Assembly (NCBI GenBank): GCA_022264855.1
Contig: JABYQU010000041.1
Span: forward strand, 186,001 to 250,000
Source of the DNA: Lenzites betulinus
Taxonomy: Eukaryota; Basidiomycota; Agaricomycetes; Polyporales; Polyporaceae
Length of the DNA stretch: 64,000 nucleotides
Direction: 5' to 3'
In this document: positions 1-11,219 of the stretch, in pieces
How positions within the stretch are numbered: position 1 is the stretch's first letter
How the letters are laid out: each line of letters opens with the position of its first letter
The notes under the pieces: generated by a model
Told to the model about the DNA's origin: nothing
What the model saw: the letters and a program-made list of their open reading frames with translations, nothing else
Databases searched by the model: none
Translations under genes and position numbers: made by a program

Positions 1-591
1 GTGGTTCCGGCTTCGCTGACAGCGGACTCGCATATCGTGGTTCTCAGCGCTCTTTCTGAGAGTTTGCGAGAGAGACTTCAGTCATTTGTATGGACAACGT
101 GTTCTGTAACTGGCCGCTCCAAGGCCGGTGCAGGGATCGCAGCTGGACGCACACGCGCGTGTATGACCTGCAGAGGAGCATGGAATGTTCAATGATCAGC
201 CCTTCTTACGCTTATCCTGGGATCGATTGAAGTCAAATGCACGTACAAGCCGCGTCAATGAACAGATCAGTTAGCGATGGGCCGGCGCAGCGATAACGGT
301 AATCAGAAAACACAAAGCATGAACCCACCGGGACACTGACACTGGCCGTCCGGGGCGTTACGGGCCCTTCGGGGCGAGCACGTACAACCTTCGACGTAGG
401 GCTGCGCCGCCAACCCGTGTCACAGGGTGAGAGCGCGTAGACAGATCGTGCTTCGAGCGGGATGCGGTGAGCGGAGGCATGTGGCTAGCAACACGCTCCA
501 CGCCGCTTCCAGGCTGTCCATTAGCCAAAACAGCAGGCTGATATACAAATCAACGCCTCAACGCTATCTCAACGTTCCAGCGAAGTAAATC
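1..591. other. Left-edge non-coding stretch
   Basis: No open frame here has protein-like composition or a family match, and no tRNA-like fold was seen. It lies downstream of the minus-strand membrane protein gene, so its right end probably holds that gene's 3' untranslated region. Confidence 0.4.
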
Positions 592-1511
592 TCAACCCTT
601 TACTGAGGCTTCCGTTCCGGCAGAGGGAGGCTGCGGTGGAGTAGCCTCGGAGCTGTCGGCGTCCGTCTCTTCCGAGTCCATCTCAGGGTTGTCGTCATCG
701 TATGGAGGCGGAAGGGTGCTACCCATGGAGGCTCCTCGACCTTCCTGTCGCCTTGTGGGAAACGCCCTGTAGCTGAAGGTTTCGGAGTCGTTCGTCGGGG
801 AGGAGATGCAAGACGCGCTGTGTGGGGATACGGAAATGTGGAGGCTCGATTCCCCAATTGTCAAGGCGGTGGGTGGAGGGCGGGACGCGCTGGTCGCTTC
901 ACCGCCGATGGTTAGGCCCTGAATAGAGTATATAGAGAAGCGGGCGATTTCGGGGGACTCTGTCACATCGCACGACGGACGTCAGCGTGTGTTGGGAAAT
1001 AAACTGAAGACGCAAAAGTTTTTTCACCTTGTTGGCTATCCGTCTCCACGAATCTGGAGACAGTCATGGCCGCGGCGGTGCATGGTGTGAAAGAGTGGTG
1101 GGCGGCAGTGTAAGTGGGGCGCCTGCGCATGCGCAGGATGACGTGCAGAAGCGTTATGACAAGAAGTAGCAGCACAGCTGCTAGGACGAATCCGGCGAGG
1201 GCGAGGGCGAAGAACATTGATTGATCATTGTGCGCAGGTGGGGCGGCGGTAACGACGGTTGTCTGCGTGGTTGTGGCAAAAATAGTGACGGGGGCGGTAG
1301 TGTGCGTATCATTCGCGGAGAGCTCGACGGCGGTGGGAGTCGACACTGTCATGTCGAGGGCCGTATTTACTGTCGTCACAGTCCGTGTCCATGTTGACGA
1401 GGACTGAACATCCCCAAGACCAGTCGTAGTCACTTTGGTGACTGGGTTTCGCGCACTTCCCGATGTATCGGCACTACTTGACGACGTTTCCGCGATACGA
1501 AGCACAGACAT
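592..1511 (-). CDS. Single-pass membrane protein with Ser/Thr-rich ectodomain (N-terminus uncertain)
   Basis: Two exons, 1511-1028 and 959-592, flank a 68-nt intron (960-1027; donor GTGAAA, branch CTGAC, acceptor GACAG); joining them gives 283 residues in frame. The first half is a Thr/Ser/Val-rich stalk. A hydrophobic segment follows (about residues 97-122, FFALALAGFVLAAVLLLLVI), then the basic stop-transfer patch RMRRR and a low-complexity cytosolic tail containing PPPYDDD. This stalk, membrane and disordered-tail layout is common among uncharacterised Agaricomycete membrane proteins. No signal peptide is encoded at the chosen ATG, so an upstream exon is likely: an acceptor (GTCAG) ends at 1525, and a signal-peptide-like frame lies at 2450-2223. 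Function unknown. Confidence 0.55.
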
Positions 1512-2918
1512 TGAACGTGTCCATCTGACAATTGTTCGCTTTAGTATGACCTCTCACAACGCCCATCAAGTGGGATTTTGCAACAACCACCCAGACGTAC
1601 CTCGGCGGGCGCATCTTGGACCGGATACGTCGGATTCGAGAAGTTGTGGTGGGCTTACGAGACGTGCACCTGTGTAGCTTCACCATGTGATTGCGTCCTC
1701 CCCTCTTTAGCTGCGAGAGGGGGGCTCGCATAGAGCATCTGGCAGGTTTGCGTCTACATTCGTAGCTCTATTCGGAGGATATAATAGCAGATCCCAAAGA
1801 CCTGTCACGAAGGCGCTTGCAAGCAGAAGACAGCCAACAAGTGCTCAAAGAGATTGCTGGGACTCAATGTGGTAGATATATGCTGTCGCTTGCCGCTCGA
1901 GAACTTGCGTATTCTATCTCAGCATCTCCGCATGTCAATAGCAATGCCCACCGTAATTTGAAAGGGGACGCACGGCGGGTAGAGGACTACTAGTTGCCAT
2001 GGGATTACCCGTCCCGAGTATCGCTGTAAGTGGTTCATGACAAGCGGGGCGGGTTTGTGGTTGATGTAGGTTGTGAAACACGTAACGCGTAGAAACTCGC
2101 AAATGAGGCGCAAGGATCCGCGGTGGTAAATCGTGCTACGGAACATGCGCGCACCGGCTCGCAGTGCACAATGCGCAATCCCATCTCACTGCGCCGTTGC
2201 GAGAGTGGTCGAGCTATGTAGACTAGGCCGCCGAGGTACAGTCAAGGACGCCCAGACTGCAGGGAGGAGGTGTGGATGTACTCTGGGTGTTGTCTGGCTG
2301 AGACAGGGAGCATGTCCATCTGTCGAATACGGGCGCATCAGGAAAGTCAAGAGCTGCGGCCGCAACGCCTGGACACGCGATTGCACAGATGACCAGGACG
2401 ACAGAAGATCGCAGTATATCCACAGGCTTTGCTGGAGTTTTCCTTCGCATTCTGTGCAAGAAGGACGGTCATATGGAGGCCGTCGGAGTAGTATACGCAC
2501 AAGACCGACGGTGGAGGAGAGCGGGACGTGTCGGGCGTCTTCGGGCGGGGGACCGGCCAATAGAAAGCGGGGGGTTGCATGTGAAAGCGCTAAGCGCGTA
2601 CCTGGCCGTGCCTTTCGGACAACGCACCATCATGACCGGATCATTCATTGCCTACGCCCGATGGGGGAGACGCCAGGAGCGCAAGCAGTCCGGGAATTAT
2701 GCGTCTCCAAGAAATGACCACAGTTGCTCTGTTCAGTCGTCTACGGGCAAACAGCCAGCGGCAGCTCGAAACCTGCAAACGCTCGCTATGGGGATATGCT
2801 CGTGCTTCACCGGGCCCGGCCTCCGTCGGCGCTGCAGCCACCGTAGATAAATCACAACCCGAGCGCGGCCGACAGATCTCGAGAGCCTCAGCTTCCGGCC
2901 CTCCTCGTCTATTGCGTA
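1512..2918. other. Intergenic or 5' region of the membrane protein gene
   Basis: Apart from the signal-peptide-like minus-strand frame at 2223-2450 I see no convincing coding sequence. The 194-codon plus-strand frame from 2133 is Arg/Cys-rich, starts with a non-ATG codon and overlaps other frames; it looks like chance. Confidence 0.35.
2223..2450 (-). CDS. Possible signal-peptide exon or small secreted protein
   Basis: An ATG at 2450 opens a 75-codon frame with a basic start, a hydrophobic core (SSVVLVICAIACPGVAAA) and a plausible cleavage site before ALDFPDAP; the rest is Thr/Pro-rich with three cysteines. It could be the missing first exon of the membrane protein at 592-1511, as it is on the same strand, upstream, and supplies the absent signal peptide. 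It could also be a short secreted protein or chance. No splice path to 1511 could be proven. Confidence 0.22.
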   Translation of the reverse strand: MRRKTPAKPVDILRSSVVLVICAIACPGVAAAALDFPDAPVFDRWTCSLSQPDNTQSTSTPPPCSLGVLDCTSAA

Positions 2919-4320
2919 ATGGATCTCGACTCACTGCCGTCCAAGCTGCCCTCCTTTCTTTCCTACTTGTCTCTCCCCAGTCTCCCCAAGACCGTCGCCC
3001 ACCCTCCACCCATGTCAGCTTTCGCCAACGTCACTGCTGGCGGCTTTCTCTCCAGCAGGGCCTTCTGGGGTCCTGTCACCGCCACCCTGGACTGGTGTGA
3101 GGTCTGTATTTCCACGTTTCCGCTTACTCGGTCACTCCACCCTCGTGCCGGTCCCCGGACTCACTCACTCGCTCACACGTACTTTTGTCATGACAGGCGA
3201 ACTACCAGTTCTCGCGTTATATCGCCGAGACTGCCAATACGTTCTCCAATTTCCCCACAGTAATTCTTGCGGCATACGGCGCGTCGAAAACACTGTCGGC
3301 AGGTCTGCCTTCGAGGTATTTGGCGGGATGGACTGTGAGTACTTCTTTTTGTGACTGCTCCCGGCTAGCTGGCATCTCGTGGCTCTGATGGCTAACCTGC
3401 TATGCAGGGCTTCGCCTTGATCGGCATAGGCAGCACCATATTCCATGCCACCCTCACATTTCAGGCGCAGCTCATGGATGAACTTCCCATGGTATATGTC
3501 TGCAGCTATTGCTGTGCCATGCTCTTCGACACATCTCGAGGGTTTGCATGGAAAGGATCAAACGCTCCCTACCTCGCTGCCATCTTCTTTGCGTTCAACA
3601 TTCTGTTCACATGGTCATAGTACGTCCTCACACGCTGTATGCATGTCTGGCTCAGGGACTCAACGGTCCCGCAGTTATCTCTCCCGTGATCCAGTCTACC
3701 ATCAAGTCGTCTTTGCCGGAATTATGTTCATCTCACTCTTCCGCACGATATACTTGCTACGGAATGAAGAGATTGGCAAGCGAATCCCGCCTGGACCCCG
3801 CGCAGCTATCACCCGCTTGTTCCTCTTGGGAGCTGTAACGTTCACATCTGGCTTCCTCGTTTGGAACCTCGACAACGTTTTCTGCTCGACCCTTACAGAC
3901 TGGAAGACGGCGATTGGCTGGCCTGCTGCGTTTTTCCTCGAAGGTGAGTTCTGCAGTACGATGCCTTGACGCAAAGTGTCTGACCACGTTCCAGGACACT
4001 CATGGTGGCACATTCTGACGGTAAGCAAGGCTGGTGGTAAGCCAATCAGCCCATTTGGACTCAATGGCGATATTATCCATCCAGGCAGCAGGATCTTACC
4101 TCATGTTGGTCGGCAATTCATGTGAGTTCTTTTCGGCCGCCGCTCTCAGGAGTTTACTAACGCCGCTTGACAGATCTGTAAGTGCATCGGGTCGTGTGAC
4201 GGTCTGGTTATAGCGCCTGACGGAACGCCCAGGATATTGTGCATCAAGGACGAGCACTCGAACTATTCCGTCGAGGGGATAGTACCTCGAATCACTAGGA
4301 TACAGAAGAAGATTCAGTGA
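2919..4320 (+). CDS. Alkaline ceramidase (Ypc1/Ydc1/ACER family)
   Basis: Eight exons: 2919-3101, 3197-3334, 3408-3619, 3675-3943, 3995-4020, 4085-4121, 4174-4177, 4233-4320; together exactly 957 nt, 318 residues, close to yeast Ypc1. Family hallmarks appear in order: [13 protein letters not shown] and [10 protein letters not shown] near the N-terminus, [19 protein letters not shown] in the centre, and GHSWWHILT near the C-terminus. The conserved histidines and aspartate are those that bind zinc in this seven-helix endoplasmic-reticulum/Golgi hydrolase, which cleaves (phyto/dihydro)ceramide to a sphingoid base and fatty acid. Exon 7 is only four nucleotides; skipping it creates an immediate stop, while including it gives NSYLILCIKDE, a fungal-type tail. 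The first donor is GTCTGT, less usual than the others. Substrate preference cannot be read from sequence. Confidence 0.93.
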
Positions 4321-4846
4321 CCCGGGTATCATTATCTAGAATCAATGTCCAGTATAGAGCTGTAGCATCACTTCCTTACAAGCTTCACGCACTCACGACA
4401 TCTGACGTTCATTATTATATGAGACCCTCGGGATACATGCCCTCTCACATCCGAATCCTATCTGTTGTTTTGTATTTTGTACCGACAAGTACACTACCTA
4501 AACAACTCATTTATTCCATAGCGAGAGAAGCTGGGTTTCTCCTCGAAAGTCAATGTGCCACCAACGCTCTCTCAGCGCGCGCCGAGCTTCCGGTCAAAGT
4601 TGAACGATTAGCTTCTTAGTCCCGTCCATATAAACAGGTATTCGGGCAGTGATCGTGAATCGTGATCCAGATTCCAGGGACGCGTCTTCGAGCGTCTAAT
4701 TGTCAAACGCGTCGGTAACGTGACTACACACGCAACGCGTTAGCGCGTTTGTGGCTTCCAGCACCTCTTTGCACTCGACCGCCATCTACTTGCCCCATCA
4801 CTCACACTATCTCGCCACCTCTCCTGAGTAATAAAGCTCATTCTTA
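4321..4846. promoter_or_regulatory. Intergenic region upstream of the BRCA2 homologue
   Basis: Tandem spacer between the ceramidase stop and the BRCA2 ATG. Around 4675-4750 is a cluster of CGCGT motifs (gacgcgtc, aaacgcgtcgg, caacgcgttagcgcgttt). ACGCGT is the MluI cell-cycle box core in budding yeast, which would suit G1/S expression of a recombination gene; that role here is inference. Confidence 0.3.
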
Positions 4847-7800
4847 ATGCGAAGATCTTGTAAGTACTCAGATCCACGTATATCATATGTTACTCAACGA
4901 CTGTCACACGTCTAGCGGAATCTCCCAGTGGGAGCGCGCGAAAGCGGCGCCGACTCTCGTCCCCGACATATGAGGACCACTTTGGTCCAATCAGCCAGAA
5001 CGATGTGGAGGCTTTTGACGCACTCGAACTACAACTCTCACAGAGCATTCCTGTCGTGCTCCCACAGACGCGCGGGCTGCCATCGGAGGGCGGTACCGGG
5101 TCCGGCCTTGACCTAGAGGGGGATGAGATCGACGGACTGGGGAACGGAAGTGGCGGGAACGACCAAGGTATGCGCATATAATAAGTTAACGCAGCTGTCA
5201 ATACTCAAGGGTGGGTCATAGGGTGGTCATCTTCGCCATTGGTTGACCCGTCCGGTGCACAAGAGCATCTCGACGATGACCAGTTCTTCAACACAGGCAC
5301 CAGTATCACGACAGGCTCGGGCTTTAGGCCCGCGACTTCATTCCAAATTGCTTCTCAAGTTCCGGTGCACAACTCTGGCGCGTCAGGCTTCGCGTCAGCT
5401 GCTCGCCTGCCAAACGCCCCCACTTCGGCGCAAGGCTTCAGTGGGTTCGGCTCTGCGGCCAAGTTGCCACTGTCATCACAACCTCACGATGAAACCGGGG
5501 GAGTAGAAACCTCTACTGGCGTGGCCCCATTCGTGCCGCCGAAGTTCTCGGGCTTCGGGCGCGCCTCCGCTCTTCCGATACTAGCAGCAGATGAACGGCT
5601 CCCTTCCCCGCCTCCCCAGCAAGACTACGACTCTTGGTTTGACACCGACACCTCCACTCTACCTGTAGACGCGTTTACCTTCAAGACCGCTAAGGCCATT
5701 CTAAATGTTTCGGAAGATACACCCGAGTCCGCAAGCCAGATCCCTCAGCTCGGCGGGTTCACGTCTGGCTTGTCGAAGTGGAAAGCTGCCTCACAGGCTA
5801 GCGAAGACGAGACCCTGGAATCCGAAACCAGTGTGCCCCATCCGCCGATTGGATTCACGTCCGCGGCGCATCAACATCTGGGCAAGAGTAACTGGGCGGC
5901 GCCCTCTGCGGAAGCTCTTGCCCGCGCTGCAGCGAAGATGAAGGAATGGCAAGCGGGCTTTTCCAATGACGAGGAGACCCTGCAAATTCAGGACACAGAG
6001 AACAACGCTCCGACCGGCTCCCGACCACCCGCGTCCCACACACCCTCCCTCCAGCCGCTTTCCCGCCCGGCACTACGCACTGTGGAGAACGGTTCCTCCA
6101 CAATGCAACCGCCCGATACACCCACGCCCGCACGCGCGCCGGCAAAGGACCACTTCACCGTCGTCGCAGGGATGCAGATCAAGAACAAGCCCTTCAAGTC
6201 TCCGCTCATGGCCAAACCGCAGGCGCAGCGTTCCGTCTCTGCGCCATCGCCCTTTGCTGGATCGCCACTGAACCCTGCGCGATCTACGGGCTTCCGAGTG
6301 GCGTCGGGGTCTAAGCTCCCTGCTGCGTTTTCCGGAACCGCCGCTGTGGCTGGACTGTCAACGCCTGCGAAGCCTGCGCCGGGTACGGCTGCGTTTCTGT
6401 CACCAGTCAAGGGGGCGGTACCGACGTTCGTTTCACCGGTGAAGGCGAGCGTGCCGTCGGTTGCGTCCCCCGTGAAGGCCCTGGGCATGACGCCGCGGAG
6501 GCTGGGCGTGTCAAGTGGGCCTGGGAAGGGGAAGTTCTCTACTCCGTTCAAGGCAGGCTTGGCTCCTGGGGAGCCGGGGAGAAGTCAGCTGGAGGAGAAG
6601 CTAAAGGAGGAGCAGGCGCGTGCGGCGAGCGCTGTCCCGACGCAGATTCAAGTTAGTAACACGCCTGCCAAGAAAGGCAAGGAGAGAAAAGAGTATCGCT
6701 TTTTCGACCTGAGTGAGTTCTACATTTTCCAAGTGCATTGAAGTTTGCTGACATGAGCTGTAGATCCAGTGCCTGAAAGACAGACGCTTGTTTCGTCTGG
6801 CCTTCGGCCAATGTCGTACATCGAGGACGAGCTGGAGGATATGGGAATGTGAGTACGTGATCGAGTTCTTACATGTGAGATGCTCACACATCCCCAGTAA
6901 CGTGGAAGAACTGCGACAGATGCGCCCCAGCAATGCTGTATATTATAGGTTCCACTCGGCCGTCGCCACCGTAGGCATCGAAGACCCAGCCGAGTCCGAG
7001 CAGCTCGGTCCAAAGGCCGCCTTCGTGCATCTTAAAGAGCGCGGCTGCGACCTCGTAACTCAGGAATGGGTCACGAATCATTATGGCCTCATACTCTGGA
7101 AACTCGCAGGCCTGGTATGCCTAGAGCCCGATAGAGAGCAAAGTGTCAAGACGAAGAGATGGTGCTGGCCCGAAGTAATCCGCCAGCTGCTTTACAGGTC
7201 GGTCACACCATGGTAAGTATTGTCTACTTCGCTCATCGACTCTGGCTAGGTACGAGCGCGAGCTATTGGGTGGGGCACGCCCGGCACTCCGCCTTATTTC
7301 CACGGAAGACGCCCCCGCGGCATGCCCGATGATACTCTGCGTGTCAAACATTGTCATCCGCGGTTCCCCGGTGAAAGCAAATCAGCACGGTATCCCTCTG
7401 GATCCGCATCCCGAGCTTGAAGTCACGGACGGCTGGTATCGCCTACGCGCGACAGTAGACATGCCGTTGGCAAGGGCGATCCGTCGGGGGCGAGTGTGCA
7501 TTGGCAGCAAGCTTGCTGTATCTGGCGCCAAGGTATGCGCTTCTACGAATGTGGTGAACGAAATGATACTGATCACACGAATTGCAGCTGGTTGGAGATC
7601 GCAAAGAGCCATGTGAAGTCCTGGAGGCTTATGACAACACTGTTCTTGAGCTCACAGGGAACGCGACGAACCTCGCCCCCTGGCATGCGAAGCTGGGCTT
7701 CGTGAAGGACCCGTTTATTGCTACGCTGGACAAGTTGACTCCAGACGGAGGCTCGGTCCCAGCCATGGATGTAATCATAGTTAAGGTATTCAAAACGTCG

Positions 7801-8779
7801 CAGCTCACACAAGATCATCCCTGACACTCTTCCAGGCGTACCCTATCGCATTCCTCGAGTTCGAGCGCAATGAAGACGGCTCAACCTCAAGGTTGGGACC
7901 ACGAGACGAAAAAGAGGAAATGAAAGCACACGACAGGTGGCTGGTGCGTTATTCATATAATCCGCCCGCGCACACGTTACTAAATGACCCTCGTCACAGG
8001 CCAAACAGGAGGCGGCGTCCATGAAGATCAAGGAGAGATTACAAGCCGACATACAGCATCTCCTCAAACTCGCGGAGCGTCTGTACGCACGCTCAGGGCC
8101 CCAGTACGATACGAGTCATCAGCGAGGCGGTGCGTACCTTTTTCAGCTAGCGCGGGTTATTAAACGAATCTAACGTGTGGTATAGACCCGATGCCGGACC
8201 ACATCGAGTCTATCTACGAGGCGATGATGGAGGACTACCTCAGGCCATCTCAAGCCTGGGACCGGTTGGACGCGTTCACTGCGGGCTGGTTGCATATGTA
8301 CTGCAAGCAGCAAGCCGAGGCCGCCGCTGCGCGTATGGGAGACGAGCTGGAGAGAGAGATGAAGGTACGTGCCCGTACCGCTCGTACAGGTACAGTATCC
8401 CTAGAAGCTTACCGTTATTTTAGGAGGTATGCCCGCCACGGAACGTCCGGGACTTCCGCGTAGTCGTCGCCAAAGACGCGCGCTGGCTGAAGAAGGAGCC
8501 GATGCGCACGGTCCAGATCACGCTCTGGGACCCGCTCAAGGCCGTCTTCAGCGAGAACGGGAACCCGGGGGAGATCAAGGAGGGCCAGCGATTCTTGGTG
8601 AGCCGCTGCATTCCTCCGAGCATCGCGAGTGTGCGAGGCTGAGATCCTTCCGCCAACAGGTCACGAATCTCATGCCGAACCAGGCGAACGCGTGGATGGC
8701 CCCTGGCCCGGGAGCCGAGGTGTACCTGGTGGCGAAACGCAGTTCGCGGTGGACGAACATCAAGTCCGCCAAATGTTGA
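4847..8779 (+). CDS. BRCA2/Brh2 homologue, Rad51 mediator
   Basis: Twelve exons: 4847-4859, 4916-5167, 5222-6712, 6764-6848, 6898-7212, 7250-7532, 7588-7785, 7836-7943, 8000-8129, 8186-8364, 8424-8597, 8660-8779; 3,348 nt, 1,115 residues. A basic KRRR patch near residue 17 may be a nuclear signal. Residues 120-450 carry six FxxA tetrapeptides in Gly-Phe contexts (about 123, 145, 164, 200, 300, 446), the core of BRC repeats that bind Rad51. From about 590 the BRCA2 helical domain begins, then OB1 (ELEVTDGWYRLRATVD, GAKLVGDRKEPCE, WHAKLGFVKDPF, AMDVIIVKAYPIAFLE), a tower-like helical stretch rich in Lys/Glu, and OB2 (FRVVVAKD to VYLVAKR). It stops after OB2, with no OB3, much like the compact Ustilago Brh2. 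Role: loading Rad51 on single-stranded DNA in homologous recombination. The first coding exon is only 13 nt. Confidence 0.93.
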
Positions 8780-9732
8780 GCGCATATGTTCTTGTTATGA
8801 CTGACGTAGTATGTCCCGTGGACCTGTATTCAACTTACTGATGTATTCTTTGTCCCTGTATCTGATTCTGCCGCGGTCAGCGGCTGGGCTCTATCCGGCG
8901 GTGAATTCCACCGGTGGCTTGTCACCGTACATGCCTCCAACCCTAATGCATCCGTCTGCCGATCGACGTTCGGGAACGGTATGGAGAGCAGAATGCCCAC
9001 GCCGTATGCATGTGATGGACAATAACCCATGTTACGCGGTTACAAGCACATGGAAGCTATGGTAACATGCGCTGCCGATGCCTTGTAGAAAGCCGGCGGG
9101 AGTGCATCCGTGCGTCCGTGACCTTGTTTCTAGACATCGTCTAGGTACTCCGGCTATATGGGATCGGAAACCCTGCGAATTCCGCGTTCTGCTTTTGAAC
9201 CTCCCTCCTGCTTCCAAGTTACACCACAGCCTTGAAGCTTCAGTCTTGGACGCCGCGACAGGGCACTGCGAAGAGTTCAGAGCATTAACCATGTCTACTC
9301 GAGGGGCAGGCACCGCCGCGGAATGTCGAAGGAACCCAGCGGCGTAAGAATTTGAAACATGGTCGATTTAAGCCTGGACGATCTGGGTCCCCGGCGAGCT
9401 GCACTCCTGACTTGTTGTGGCCTAGGGCGAACGACCCAGTCAGCTGCCAGCATAATCACACGGCGGCGGTGATGGAACACGGTCCTCCGAAGCACCCCTC
9501 CCCGCAAATACGTCAATGGGCGAGATAGACATGGGCCCCCGACAATACTCCGCAGCGTATATCCCGGGCGGTGGCCAGCGACGGCGGGCTTCTTCTCCCT
9601 CTCCCGCCCATGTTGACCCTGCGAAAGTACGCCGTCCGTGCACATATGCATCCCCGCGACACCGTACTCACGCTCACGCTCACTTCTAGGGGCAAGTCAA
9701 CCGCCAGGTCGCGCGCGAAGGCGGCGGAAGGC
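8780..9732. other. Intergenic between BRCA2 and the F-box-like gene
   Basis: No recognisable gene. The F-box-like reading frame stays open upstream through in-frame ATGs at 9610 and 9646, so the right end may be N-terminal coding sequence or leader. The rest shows nothing. Confidence 0.35.
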
Positions 9733-11067
9733 ATGGGCCACGCCGCGGTCGACCTGCTCCCCATCGAGCTCTGGATCCTCATCCTGCGCGCGGCGCAATA
9801 CGACGACCTCCTCCCGCGCTACCGCTGGCTGCGCAGCTACTCGCTCGTCTGCCGCGCCTGGAGCCCGCACGCGCAACAGCTCCTCTTCGCGCACGTCTCC
9901 CTGCGCGGCTCGACGCACTGCGCCGCCTTCATGGCCGCCATCGCGTCCGCGCGCGCGCTCTCCCCCGCACACGCCGCCGCCCTCTGCAGCGCCGTGCGCA
10001 CCATGTCCATGGTGATGGACCACCAGCCCATCTACGCGCACACGCTCGCGCTCGTCCCGCACCTGCGCGAGCTGCACGTGTGCATGTACCACGCCGCCTT
10101 CCGCCCGCCCGCGCTCGCGGCGCTCGCGCGCCTCCCGCCGACCGTCCGCGCGCTGCGCGTGCGCGCGCACCACCCGACCGCGCTCTTCCAGCTCCTCGCG
10201 CTCTTCCCGCACATCGAGTTCCTCGAGGTCGACGCGAGCGGCATCCGCGCGCCGCTCCCCGCGCCCCCGCCCTGCGCGCCCCCGCCGTGGCGCCTGCGCG
10301 AGCTGCGCTACGCGAACGTGCACCGCGGCGCGCACGCGTTCGTTGAGTGGGCGCTGTCCGGCCCCGGGGCAGGGGCGCGCGCGACGCTCGAGGCGCTGCG
10401 CGTGCAGTGCCCGACGTTCAGCGCGGGCGCGCTGCCCGCGCTGGGGCTCGCGCGCCTGCGGACGCTCGCGGTGCCGAGGGTGATGGCGGGCGACGAGCTC
10501 GGCGTGCTCGCGCATGTGGAGGAGGTGTGGATGATCGCGCCGCGCTATCCGAGCCCGGCGTTCCGCCCGCTGCCCGCGGGCTTGCGCCACCTCGCGCTGC
10601 ACCCGCTCGGGGAGGCGGAGTACTCGGCGATCGTGGCGGACCTCGCGGCGTACTATGAGAGCTCGGAGGGGAGGTTGGAGGTGCTGACGTATCATCGGCG
10701 GGTGGACGAGGATGACGATGAGGGGGTGGAGGATGTGCAGTTGTTGTGTGAGTTCTGCAGGGAGAGGGGGGTCGAGTTCCGCTTGATGGACCCGCCGTAT
10801 GGCTACTATGCGGGCGAGGTGCGTGTGGCGCTTGGTCGGAGGAGTGCTCGTGCTGACGATGTGTGCGTACAGCGCGTCCCCTTCGAGCCGGTCTCGGAGT
10901 GTCCGCGCGCAATGCCGCTGTCGGCGCGCCGCCGTGGCGGAGAGGCGAAGCTTGAGGCGATCATGCAGATGACGCGCAAGAAACCGACGCTCAGGCGGAA
11001 GATCGCGCGGTCGGCGAAGAAGGCGTTCGGGAGCGCGATCCACCCCGCCGCCCTCGCGAGGCCATAA
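9733..11067 (+). CDS. F-box-like protein with leucine-rich C-terminal region
   Basis: I chose the ATG at 9733 because it places an F-box-like motif at the N-terminus, as is usual in Agaricomycetes (DLLPIELWILILRAA, then LRSYSLVCRAWSPHAQQLLF). ATGs at 9610 and 9646 are in frame and possible. The rest has irregular leucine-rich spacing (ALARLPPTVRALRV, HIEFLEVDASGI, LARLRTLAVPRV), like F-box/LRR substrate adaptors of SCF ubiquitin ligases. Codon third positions are almost all G or C. A likely 54-nt intron lies at 10819-10872 (GTGCGT, GCTGAC, TACAG); it is a multiple of three without stops, so retention and removal both keep the frame (426 residues if spliced). Substrate unknown; the F-box is weak enough that only a profile search would confirm it. 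Confidence 0.6.
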   Translation: MGHAAVDLLPIELWILILRAAQYDDLLPRYRWLRSYSLVCRAWSPHAQQLLFAHVSLRGSTHCAAFMAAIASARALSPAHAAALCSAVRTMSMVMDHQPIYAHTLALVPHLRELHVCMYHAAFRPPALAALARLPPTVRALRVRAHHPTALFQLLALFPHIEFLEVDASGIRAPLPAPPPCAPPPWRLRELRYANVHRGAHAFVEWALSGPGAGARATLEALRVQCPTFSAGALPALGLARLRTLAVPRVMAGDELGVLAHVEEVWMIAPRYPSPAFRPLPAGLRHLALHPLGEAEYSAIVADLAAYYESSEGRLEVLTYHRRVDEDDDEGVEDVQLLCEFCRERGVEFRLMDPPYGYYAGEVRVALGRRSARADDVCVQRVPFEPVSECPRAMPLSARRRGGEAKLEAIMQMTRKKPTLRRKIARSAKKAFGSAIHPAALARP

Positions 11068-11219
11068 CGGCGCGCACCAAGTACTTATAGACGTTCCCTT
11101 AGAGCTCCAAGTGTGCATGTGAAGAGCAATGTGTTGTCCATTAGAGTAGCATTAACGTGCGAGGTCATATGTATGTAGGTAGTACAGAATGCAGCAACTC
11201 AGTGAGTGAAACGTGACGA

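Noticed and set aside
2133..2850. 194- and 153-codon plus-strand frames as genes
   Set aside because: Non-ATG starts or Arg/Cys-rich random composition, overlapping each other and a minus-strand frame; no motif.
9697..11118. 473-codon minus-strand frame opposite the F-box-like gene
   Set aside because: Arg/Ala/His-rich shadow caused by GC-biased third positions of the real plus-strand gene.
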